Shown: piece by piece, positions 1 to 5,559 of the stretch
Layout: every line of letters starts with the position of its first letter
How positions within the stretch are numbered: the first letter of the stretch is position 1
Source: Spirochaetales bacterium
GTDB taxonomy: Bacteria; Spirochaetota; Spirochaetia; DTKZ01
Assembly: GCA_017998025.1 (NCBI GenBank)
Contig: JAGODW010000124.1
Coordinates: 1-5,559, forward strand
DNA length: 5,559 nt
Direction of reading: 5' to 3'
Notes under the pieces: model-generated
The model's database searches: none
Seen by the model: the letters and a program-made list of their open reading frames with translations, nothing else
Told to the model about the DNA's origin: nothing
Program-made: the position numbers and the translations under genes

Positions 1-101
1 GCCCAGATCAGCACAGGATCCCGGGCAGGAACTTCACTTACAAGGGCTTGCACAAGCAAAAATCCCGCTACCCCTCCCCAAAATGCCTGCTTTCGCTTCA
101 C
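1..101 (-). CDS. N-terminal fragment of an exported protein, function unknown (runs off the left edge)
   Basis: Only 33 codons plus two bases lie in the window, so no function can be given. The reading begins at a GTG at 99-101. An in-frame TAA lies two codons upstream, so the start cannot be earlier, and a purine-rich AGAGAGGGGG (plus-strand 109-118) sits 7 bases before it as a ribosome binding site. The N-terminus is a textbook Sec signal peptide: MKRK, then a hydrophobic stretch at about residues 6-21 (AFWGGVAGFLLVQALV), then a V-P-A signal peptidase I-type site at 24-26 followed by RDPVLIW. No cysteine is seen near the cleavage site, so a lipoprotein is not indicated. It follows the comM-like gene by 48 bases on the same strand with no visible terminator, so it is probably co-transcribed. 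Export to the periplasm or cell surface is inferred from the signal peptide only; an uncleaved membrane anchor is the alternative. Confidence 0.72.
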   Translation of the reverse strand, partial: MKRKQAFWGGVAGFLLVQALVSEVPARDPVLIW

Positions 102-108
102 GCCTTAT

Positions 109-118
109 CCCCCTCTCT
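109..118 (-). promoter_or_regulatory. Ribosome binding site deciding the GTG start of the exported-protein gene
   Basis: On the minus strand this reads AGAGAGGGGG, followed by ATAAGGC and then GTG. The GAGG-type core has a normal 7-base spacing. This, together with the in-frame TAA just upstream and the signal peptide that follows, is why the short leftmost reading is called a gene. Confidence 0.6.
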
Positions 119-149
119 AACTTCGGCAAGACCTTTCCCGGCCTTTACT

Positions 150-1688
150 TTAATCAATATGCCAGAAAAGATCCGCATCTCCATACCTTCGGTACTGGAA
201 CGCTTCAAAAAGGTGCTCTTTTTCGATCTTTTTCTTTCTTTCCAGATCAGCCACTGTGCGGGCGATCCGTAGAACGGATACAAGGCCTCTGCTCGATAGC
301 CCTAACGTTTTCCCAGTCTCTAAAAACACCGTTTCGATCTCGGAATCGATCCTACATACCTGCAAGGCGTGAAGATAGGAAAGCCGGGAATTGTATCGAA
401 CACCCGTTTCCTCATACCGGTGATGTTGAATTTCTGTAGCCTCTCTAACTTCTTGTGCCATATCTCTGCTGGTTCTCCTTTCTCCCACGAAGGAAAATTC
501 AGCATCTCCTGCTGGATGTACTGGGATACGCATATCTATCCGATCCATCAAAGCGCCTCCCAGCCTGCGCCAGTACCGATAGATCTCTTCATCACTGCAT
601 AGGCAGACGCCTTTCTCTTTTCCCAGATTTCCACAGGGGCAGGGATTCGTCGCTAAGACCAGATGAAAATCTGCAGGGAATCGTTCTCGCCTTCCGGCCC
701 GGACAAGGGTAACCGATCCTTCCTCTAAAGGCTCTCGAAGTCCCTGAAGGATCCGCCTGCTAAACTCAGAAGCTTCATCAAGGAATAGAGTTCCGTTATG
801 GGCAAGCGAGATTTCGCCGGGTGCAGGGAACCTCCCTCCCCCCAGGACCCCCTCCAACGATGCTCCATGATGGGGAGCGCGAAAGGGTCGTTCCTCCACC
901 AATTCTCCTCCTGCAGGTAGAATCCCGGCCAAAGAATGGATCCGGGTAGTTTCGAGTGCTTCCTCCCGGCAAAGAGGAGGCAAGATAGAAGGAATTCGCA
1001 TGGCAGCCATTGTTTTTCCGCTTCCCGGGGGGCCAAAAAGCAGGAGTGAATGTCTACCCGCCACAGAAACCTCCATTGCCCGTTTTAAGAGTTCTTTTCC
1101 TACGATATCACCATAATCAGGATGCGTACTTTTGCTTTTCTGTACAATCGGCACAGGCCTGGGTATGGTTTTGCCTCCTGCAAGGAGGGATAGAATGTGG
1201 ACAGCTTCCGTAAGGGAGGAAATACCGTATACATCCCCTTTACCCACTGCACAACCTTCTGCATAGTTTTCTTCTGGAACGAGGAAAATAGATAGACTTT
1301 TCTTAAGACCCGCCAGTACCGCAGGCAGCACTCCCGATACAGGACGCACGACGCCAGAAAGAAGCAGTTCTCCCAGAACCAAAACCTTCTTAGAGGAATC
1401 CTCCGGAATAATCTGCCGATCTGCATCCAGGACGGCAAGAGCAATGGAAAGATCATAGGCGGTCCCTATCTTTGGAACATCCGCGGGTGCAAGATTTACC
1501 AGAATACGATCCCGGGGGAACTCAAGTCCTGAGTTCCGTACAGCAACCCGCATTCTGTCCCGAGCTTCCCGAACTGCTGAACCAGGAAGACCTACAATAT
1601 CCATCCCGGGTATTCCCCTTCGGATATCAACCTCGATAGAAACGACTGTTCCCTCATAGCCGGAAACGGCAAAACCATACCATTCCAT
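150..1688 (-). CDS. comM: YifB/ComM-family Mg-chelatase-like AAA+ ATPase
   Basis: This 512-residue protein has full family length (about 500-510). In order it has an N-terminal ChlI-type domain with a Lon-protease-like fold (about 1-170, including DIRRGIPGMDIVGLP at 21-35 and LVNLAPADVPK at 63-73), an AAA+ Mg-chelatase core (about 190-395), and a helical C-terminal lid (about 405-505). Visible motifs are Walker A GPPGSGKT (219-226), the family signature FRAPHHGAS (269-277), Walker B TLFLDE (300-305), sensor 1 ATNPCPCG (346-353), a four-cysteine cluster C350, C352, C362, C364, the arginine-finger region LMDRIDMR (380-387), and SSRGLVSVLRIARTVADL (465-482) in the lid. Characterised ComM proteins are hexameric helicases that promote branch migration during natural transformation; they do not chelate magnesium, and many non-competent bacteria carry the gene. 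The start ATG follows an AGGA 4 bases upstream. The gene lies 22 bases after rnhA, probably in one operon. Family assignment is firm; the transformation role here is inference. Confidence 0.95.
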   Translation of the reverse strand: MEWYGFAVSGYEGTVVSIEVDIRRGIPGMDIVGLPGSAVREARDRMRVAVRNSGLEFPRDRILVNLAPADVPKIGTAYDLSIALAVLDADRQIIPEDSSKKVLVLGELLLSGVVRPVSGVLPAVLAGLKKSLSIFLVPEENYAEGCAVGKGDVYGISSLTEAVHILSLLAGGKTIPRPVPIVQKSKSTHPDYGDIVGKELLKRAMEVSVAGRHSLLLFGPPGSGKTMAAMRIPSILPPLCREEALETTRIHSLAGILPAGGELVEERPFRAPHHGASLEGVLGGGRFPAPGEISLAHNGTLFLDEASEFSRRILQGLREPLEEGSVTLVRAGRRERFPADFHLVLATNPCPCGNLGKEKGVCLCSDEEIYRYWRRLGGALMDRIDMRIPVHPAGDAEFSFVGERRTSRDMAQEVREATEIQHHRYEETGVRYNSRLSYLHALQVCRIDSEIETVFLETGKTLGLSSRGLVSVLRIARTVADLERKKKIEKEHLFEAFQYRRYGDADLFWHID

Positions 1689-1710
1689 ACATTCCTATAC
1701 AGTATGTACG

Positions 1711-2175
1711 CTAGGATTTGATTGTATTTCTCCGAAATTTTTGGATCTCTTGCTGTACCATCCTGTCACAGGTTTCATTGTATAGGTCACCGGCATGACC
1801 TTTAATCCATTCCCATTGAATCTCAAATTTTTGAGAAAGCTCCCAGAGCCTTTCCCAGAGTTCCTGGTTCTTTACTGCCTGCCGATTTGATGTTTTCCAT
1901 CCGTTTTTTAACCAGGTATGTATCCAGTGAGTCACCCCCTGTTTTACATACTGCGAATCTGTATGAACCCGTATGTGCTCTTCTTTTGGTTTTTCCTTCT
2001 TCTGTAGAAATTCCAGAGCCTGAATAACCGCCTCTAACTCCATCCGATTGTTTGTAGTAAGAGACTCCCCAGACGATCCCCTACCCAGTTCTTCTCCAGC
2101 ATGGAGTATCACATACGCCCAGCCACCCGGTCCCGGATTCCCGCTGGAACCTCCGTCCGTATATATATCAATCAT
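1711..2175 (-). CDS. rnhA: Ribonuclease HI
   Basis: This is a 154-residue type 1 RNase H, the same size as the Escherichia coli enzyme (155). It cuts the RNA strand of RNA:DNA hybrids in the cytoplasm, removing R-loops and primers in a metal-dependent reaction. The E. coli catalytic residues D10, E48, D70 and D134 correspond to D7 (in YTDGGSSGNPGPGGW), E46 (in TNNRMELEA), D73 (in HTDSQYVKQG) and D137 (in NETCDRM); the helper histidine H124 corresponds to H127 (in WEWIKGHAGD). The basic substrate-binding handle is present at about 81-104 (WIHTWLKNGWKTSNRQAVKN). There is no extra N-terminal hybrid-binding domain. The ATG at 2173-2175 is needed for the first beta strand, yet the bases before it (ACCGTATCCTTCT) contain no Shine-Dalgarno sequence. 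It is first in a leftward cluster with comM and diverges from the 142-residue gene 64 bases away. Confidence 0.97.
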   Translation of the reverse strand: MIDIYTDGGSSGNPGPGGWAYVILHAGEELGRGSSGESLTTNNRMELEAVIQALEFLQKKEKPKEEHIRVHTDSQYVKQGVTHWIHTWLKNGWKTSNRQAVKNQELWERLWELSQKFEIQWEWIKGHAGDLYNETCDRMVQQEIQKFRRNTIKS

Positions 2176-2222
2176 AGAAGGATACGGTACTAGAATCTTT
2201 TTCTATTAAGCAAGAGGCAAAG

Positions 2223-2232
2223 GGTATATACT
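2223..2232. promoter_or_regulatory. Possible -10 region in the rnhA / exported-protein divergent gap
   Basis: The 64-base gap between the divergent genes holds GGTATATACT. Reading rightward, TATACT at 2227-2232 matches the -10 consensus at 5 of 6 bases, but it ends only 7 bases before the ATG at 2240 and has no recognisable -35. The core GTATATAC (2224-2231) is self-complementary, so it could also serve as a leftward -10 for rnhA, again without a good -35. This is a weak prediction; either gene could be transcribed from elsewhere. Confidence 0.3.
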
Positions 2233-2239
2233 TGAGAAC

Positions 2240-2668
2240 ATGAAAATCTTCGCACCAATTTTTCTCCATCGAAAAACTTCAGTACGAATCTCATTCCTCA
2301 TTCTGTATCTACTGATGGTATTAGCCGTAGAAGGAAGTCCTTCCCGAGAATCTCAGGAACCGGTACAGAGCCATGCAGAACAAACCCCGGGGGAAATGAT
2401 AGAGGTTACAGGTACGCTGCGTCTTATAGGGAATGAGCCGTTTACCCGCCTGGCTCTAATAGACTCTCAGCAAACAATCTATTACCTCGATTCACCCTCC
2501 AGAAACGAGATTCGGAACTGTATAGGCAATCGAATTTGGGTAGAAGGAACGTTGCGGAGAAAAAAAATTACGTTAGCAGATGGAAAACACCTGGAAGACA
2601 AATTAATACTCTCCCCAAAGCAATGGAAAATCAGTACAGAGTTGCACTCTGTTCCCAGAGCACCCTGA
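2240..2668 (+). CDS. Small exported protein with an OB-fold-like mature domain, function unknown
   Basis: I do not recognise this 142-residue protein as a named family. Residues 1-16 are basic (K2, H10, R11, K12, R16), 17-30 are hydrophobic (ISFLILYLLMVLAV), and a Sec cleavage site is plausible around EGSPS (31-35), with no lipobox cysteine. A polar linker (about 33-50, rich in S, E and Q) leads to a domain with the alternating strands of an OB fold: IEVTGTLRL (54-62), TRLALID (69-75), TIYYLD (79-84), RIWVEGTLRR (98-107), KITLAD (109-114) and KLILS (121-125), with a small helix-like segment near 86-96. The VTGTL and VEGTL strands, each built around G-T-L, suit the first and a later OB strand. 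A periplasmic location is inferred. An in-frame TAA at 2207-2209 limits the start; only GAGA, 2 bases before the ATG, resembles a ribosome binding site. The next gene, nifJ, has its own promoter, so the two need not be functionally linked. Confidence 0.75.
   Translation: MKIFAPIFLHRKTSVRISFLILYLLMVLAVEGSPSRESQEPVQSHAEQTPGEMIEVTGTLRLIGNEPFTRLALIDSQQTIYYLDSPSRNEIRNCIGNRIWVEGTLRRKKITLADGKHLEDKLILSPKQWKISTELHSVPRAP
2637..2651. repeat. Perfect 6-bp inverted repeat (hairpin) at the 3' end of the exported-protein gene
   Basis: CAGAGT (2637-2642), loop TGC, ACTCTG (2646-2651) form a perfect stem inside the last codons of the gene. No T-run follows, so it is not a standard intrinsic terminator. Its CAGAG and CTCTG arms recur immediately downstream. 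Confidence 0.55.
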
Positions 2669-2692
2669 GAATTCTCTACACGATCCTCTGGG
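2654..2692. repeat. 7-bp inverted repeat enclosing a 10-bp palindrome, just past a stop codon
   Basis: CCCAGAG (2654-2660) pairs with CTCTGGG (2686-2692). The loop contains the perfect palindrome GAGAATTCTC (2667-2676), which overlaps the TGA stop at 2666-2668. It could form a branched hairpin at the end of the upstream transcript and may stop transcription or protect the 3' end, but there is no downstream T-tract, so a terminator call is not supported. Confidence 0.4.
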
Positions 2693-2734
2693 GCAGACTG
2701 CAAACCTTTAAGTTGCTAAAAAGGAAAGTATGTA

Positions 2735-2763
2735 TTGCAACCCAAGCAAAAATGGGCTATAGT
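2735..2763 (+). promoter_or_regulatory. Sigma-70-type promoter for nifJ
   Basis: A -35 TTGCAA (2735-2740, 4 of 6 consensus) is separated by exactly 17 bases from a -10 TATAGT (2758-2763, 5 of 6 consensus). Transcription would begin near 2770, giving an AU-rich leader of about 50 bases before the nifJ ATG. The spacer contains CCCA and TGGG as short inverted arms; I see no recognisable operator for a known redox regulator such as Rex. Confidence 0.6.
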
Positions 2764-2807
2764 AACAACAGATTACTACTTATAAATATCTAAAAAATCC
2801 ATTTATT

Positions 2808-2814
2808 GAGAGGA
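2808..2814 (+). promoter_or_regulatory. Strong ribosome binding site of nifJ
   Basis: GAGAGGA lies 6 bases (TTCAAG) before the ATG at 2821. It is by far the best Shine-Dalgarno sequence on the plus strand here and fixes the nifJ start, in keeping with a highly expressed central-metabolism enzyme. Confidence 0.8.
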
Positions 2815-2820
2815 TTCAAG

Positions 2821-5559
2821 ATGTCTACCAAAAAAATGGTTACGATTGACGGGAATACAGCTGCGGCTTATGTTGCCCATGCGACGAATGAGGTAATCGC
2901 CATTTATCCGATTACTCCTTCCTCCCCCATGGGTGAACTCGCAGACATGTATTCTGCCCAGGGGCAGAAGAATATCTGGGGTACGGTTCCCCAGGTAGTA
3001 GAACTTCAAAGCGAAGCGGGTGCTGCAGGTTCTGTACATGGTGCTCTCACCACCGGCGCCCTTACCACAACATTTACGGCTTCTCAGGGACTTCTTCTTA
3101 TGATCCCGAACATGTTTAAGATTGCAGGCGAGTTAACTCCTACTGTGTTTCATATCGCTGCACGGACGGTAGCAACCCATGCACTTAGCATTTTCGGCGA
3201 CCACTCTGATGTAATGGCAGCCCGGTCAACAGGGTTCGCCATGCTCTGTTCTAACAATATCCAGGAAGTAATGGATTTTGCCCTTATGGCGCAGGAAGCG
3301 ACCCTCCGCAGCCGGGTGCCTTTCCTTCACTTTTTTGACGGGTTCCGCACTTCCCACGAGGTACAGAAAGTGGAAGAAATCCCCTACGATGTCATGAGGG
3401 AAATGATCTCAGGTGACCTGGTCCAGGCACATAGAGAGCGGGGATTAAATCCTGAAAATCCCGTGATTCGGGGAACAAGTCAGAACCCTGATGTATTCTT
3501 TCCATCCAGGGAAACCTGCAATAAATACTACAGTGCCGTACCTGGCATTGTGCAGGAGGTAATGGACAAGTTCGCCAAGCTTACCGGAAGAGCCTATAAA
3601 CTATTTGACTATGTAGGAGCTCCCGATGCAGAGCGAGTTGCCGTTATAATGGGTTCTGGCGCCGAATGTATGGAAGAAACGGTAAATTACTTAGTATCGA
3701 AAGGAGAAAAAGTTGGCGTCCTAAAGGTTCACCTTTTCCGTCCCTTCGATTCAAAAAAGTTTGTAGAGGCATTACCTGCAACAGTAAAAGCAATTGCTGT
3801 ACTGGACCGTACCAAAGAACCTGGAGCCATTGGAGAACCGCTATACGAAGATGTACGAACCGCATTCGGTGAGATAATGAGTGGCGGGGGCTCAAAGTTC
3901 AAGTCCTATCCGAGAATTGTGGGAGGCCGCTATGGTCTGGGAAGTTTCGAATTTACCCCTGCCATGGCAAAGGCAGTATTGGATAACCTCAAAGCAGATC
4001 AACCGAAGAACCATTTTACCGTTGGTATTTATGACGATCTTACCTATACAAGCCTGGACTGGGATGAAAAATTTCAGCTTCCCAATGAAGGAATTCACAC
4101 GGCCCTTTTCTATGGATTGGGCTCGGATGGTACGGTAGGAGCTAATAAGAACTCTATCCAGATCATAGGTGAAGCTACAGACAACTATGCTCAGGGATAC
4201 TTTGTCTATGACTCCCGGAAAGCAGGGACTACTACTGTTTCACATCTAAGGTTTGGGAAGAAACCTATAAAGAGCACATACTTAATTACCCAGGCGAATT
4301 TTGTTGCCTGCCATAAGTTCTCATTCCTGGAAAAAGTGCATATGCTGGAGAATGCCGCTCCGGGTGGTACATTCCTACTCGCATCACCCTACGGACCTGA
4401 TGAGGTATGGGATCAGCTTCCACAGGAAGTCCAGAAACAGATTATTGAAAAGAACCTCAAATTCTACGTGATCGATGCGATGAAGATCGCAGAAGAAAAA
4501 GGGATGGGAGGCCGGATCAACGTCATTATGCAGACTGCATTTTTTAAAGTCTCCGGCATCCTCCCTGAAAAAGAGGCAGTAGATCTAATCAAAAAATACA
4601 TTGCGAAAACGTATGGGAAGAAAGGAAAGGACATCGTTGAAGCAAACATTTCTACTATTGATGCAGCCCTTGCAGGAGTGCACGAGGTAAAGTATCCCAA
4701 ACAGATAACCAGTAAAAAACGAATGCTAGCCCCTGTTCCCGAAACAGCACCGACCTTTGTCAAAGAAGTGCTTGGAGAAATTATTGCGGGCCGTGGGGAA
4801 AAAATCCCTGTATCGAAACTTCCCCATGATGGGACGTTCCCTACAGGAACCACTCAGTACGAAAAACGAAATATTGCAGAGTATATTCCGGTTTGGGATC
4901 CTGAGGTATGTATTCAGTGCGGGGACTGCTCTGCCGTGTGCCCCCATGCAACAATCCGAATGAAAGTATACGATCCCAGGTATCTGGAAAAAGCTCCCAG
5001 GACCTGGAAGAGCACTGATGCCAAGGGAAAAGAGTTTGCCGGTCTTAAGTTTACCCTCCAGATTTCACCGGAAGACTGTACGGGATGCGGTGCGTGTGTA
5101 AACATCTGCCCCTCCTTCAAGAAGGAGAATAATGTAAAGACGGATCGGAAAGCGATCAATCTGGAACCCCAACCTCCTCTTCGAGAAGCAGAAAAGCAAA
5201 ATTGGGAATACTTCCTTTCTATACCAAATCCCGATCGGAAACTTTTGAACCTTACCACAACTAAAGGAACCCAGCTCTTACAGCCTCTATTTGAGTTCTC
5301 CGGCGCCTGTGCCGGATGTGGAGAGACTCCCTATATCAAACTCGTTTCGCAATTGTTCGGTGACCGGGCTATCATCGCCAATGCTACGGGCTGTTCTTCG
5401 ATCTATGGAGGAAACCTGCCCACAACTCCCTACTGTAAACGTCCCGATGGCAAGGGCCCCGCGTGGTCTAACTCCCTCTTTGAAGATGCTTCTGAGTTTG
5501 GATTTGGAATGAGACTTACCAGTGACAAGATGGGTGAGTATGCCCGGGAGTTAATTGAT
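2821..5559 (+). CDS. nifJ: Pyruvate:ferredoxin/flavodoxin oxidoreductase, first 913 residues (3' end beyond window)
   Basis: Single-chain homodimeric PFOR that converts pyruvate and CoA to acetyl-CoA and CO2, passing electrons to ferredoxin or flavodoxin in the cytoplasm. The family is about 1,170-1,200 residues, so roughly the last quarter is outside the window. Domain order is normal. The pyrimidine-binding domain I holds YPITPSSPMGE (29-39), with T32, E65 (in ELQSEAGAAG) and R115 (in AARTVATH) matching T31, E64 and R114 of the Desulfovibrio africanus enzyme. Domain II contains GRYGLGSFEFTP (369-380), and the gamma-type domain starts near 420 with YGLGSDGTVGANKNSI (431-446). The ferredoxin-like domain has CIQCGDCSAVCPH (C697, C700, C703, C707) and CTGCGACVNIC (C753, C756, C759, C763), ligands for two 4Fe-4S clusters. 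The proximal-cluster ligands C830, C833 (ACAGCGETP) and C858 (ATGCSS) are present; the fourth ligand and the TPP diphosphate/Mg motif are expected past the edge. No frameshift or missing key residue is seen. Substrate choice among 2-oxoacids is inferred from family. Confidence 0.97.
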   Translation, partial: MSTKKMVTIDGNTAAAYVAHATNEVIAIYPITPSSPMGELADMYSAQGQKNIWGTVPQVVELQSEAGAAGSVHGALTTGALTTTFTASQGLLLMIPNMFKIAGELTPTVFHIAARTVATHALSIFGDHSDVMAARSTGFAMLCSNNIQEVMDFALMAQEATLRSRVPFLHFFDGFRTSHEVQKVEEIPYDVMREMISGDLVQAHRERGLNPENPVIRGTSQNPDVFFPSRETCNKYYSAVPGIVQEVMDKFAKLTGRAYKLFDYVGAPDAERVAVIMGSGAECMEETVNYLVSKGEKVGVLKVHLFRPFDSKKFVEALPATVKAIAVLDRTKEPGAIGEPLYEDVRTAFGEIMSGGGSKFKSYPRIVGGRYGLGSFEFTPAMAKAVLDNLKADQPKNHFTVGIYDDLTYTSLDWDEKFQLPNEGIHTALFYGLGSDGTVGANKNSIQIIGEATDNYAQGYFVYDSRKAGTTTVSHLRFGKKPIKSTYLITQANFVACHKFSFLEKVHMLENAAPGGTFLLASPYGPDEVWDQLPQEVQKQIIEKNLKFYVIDAMKIAEEKGMGGRINVIMQTAFFKVSGILPEKEAVDLIKKYIAKTYGKKGKDIVEANISTIDAALAGVHEVKYPKQITSKKRMLAPVPETAPTFVKEVLGEIIAGRGEKIPVSKLPHDGTFPTGTTQYEKRNIAEYIPVWDPEVCIQCGDCSAVCPHATIRMKVYDPRYLEKAPRTWKSTDAKGKEFAGLKFTLQISPEDCTGCGACVNICPSFKKENNVKTDRKAINLEPQPPLREAEKQNWEYFLSIPNPDRKLLNLTTTKGTQLLQPLFEFSGACAGCGETPYIKLVSQLFGDRAIIANATGCSSIYGGNLPTTPYCKRPDGKGPAWSNSLFEDASEFGFGMRLTSDKMGEYARELID

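Noticed and set aside
102..149. Possible terminator between comM and the leftmost gene
   Set aside because: Only a 5-bp stem with a G-U pair (AGGCC with GGTCT, minus strand) is visible, with no T-run, so continued transcription is more likely.
98..283. 61-codon minus-strand reading frame ending at 98
   Set aside because: It lies mostly inside the 3' end of comM in another frame, has no family features, and its end overlaps the better-supported GTG-started gene.
725..1456. Open frames of 103 and 118 codons on the minus strand
   Set aside because: Both are alternative frames of the comM AAA+ core, whose own frame carries every family motif without interruption.
2741..2757. CCCA/TGGG inverted arms in the nifJ promoter spacer as a repressor operator
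   Set aside because: Four-base arms are too short to distinguish from chance and match no operator that I know.
2536..2793. 85-codon plus-strand frame spanning the end of the exported-protein gene and most of the gap before nifJ
   Set aside because: It overlaps the signal-peptide gene out of frame and reads through both the hairpin region and the predicted nifJ promoter; the residues look random.
3644..5512. Several 68-129-codon frames on both strands inside nifJ
   Set aside because: They are shadows of the intact nifJ frame; none has a plausible start signal, signal peptide or recognisable domain.
2821..5559. nifJ as a truncated gene or pseudogene
   Set aside because: The frame is open to the last base and ends because the window ends; all expected active-site and cluster residues in this portion are present.

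Overview
This 5,559-base window looks like ordinary chromosomal housekeeping DNA from a bacterium with fermentative or anaerobic metabolism. The main evidence is a long pyruvate:ferredoxin/flavodoxin oxidoreductase (PFOR, nifJ) gene, whose enzyme is an oxygen-sensitive iron-sulfur enzyme typical of anaerobes. The style of the proteins (single-chain NifJ, YifB/ComM ATPase, small poorly conserved secreted proteins) would fit a spirochaete such as a Treponema/Spirochaeta relative. That is only an impression; nothing here fixes the phylum.

Left half (1-2175, all on the minus strand): reading leftwards, the order is rnhA (ribonuclease HI), then a yifB/comM-type AAA+ Mg-chelatase-like ATPase, then the first 33 codons of a gene for an exported protein that starts at a GTG and runs off the left edge. 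The gaps are 22 and 48 bases with no terminator visible, so the three probably share a transcript. RNase HI (removal of RNA:DNA hybrids) and ComM (branch migration of recombination intermediates during transformation) both act on nucleic acids. The third gene cannot be assigned.

Middle (2176-2820): a 64-base divergent region holds a near-symmetric TATA element. It is followed by a rightward gene for a 142-residue exported protein with an OB-fold-like strand pattern. Next comes a 152-base gap, the longest non-coding stretch in the window. At its left end it has four alternating CAGAG/CTCTG segments that can form mutually exclusive hairpins; at its right end it has a well-formed sigma-70-type promoter and a strong ribosome binding site for nifJ.

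Right half (2821-5559, plus strand): the first 913 codons of nifJ run off the right edge. All visible catalytic and cluster-ligand residues are intact; about a quarter of the gene is missing.

I found no mobile element, CRISPR array, RNA gene, or clear sign of a new defence or other accessory system. The second-look items are modest: two uncharacterised exported proteins, the hairpin array, and weak start signals in the divergent region.
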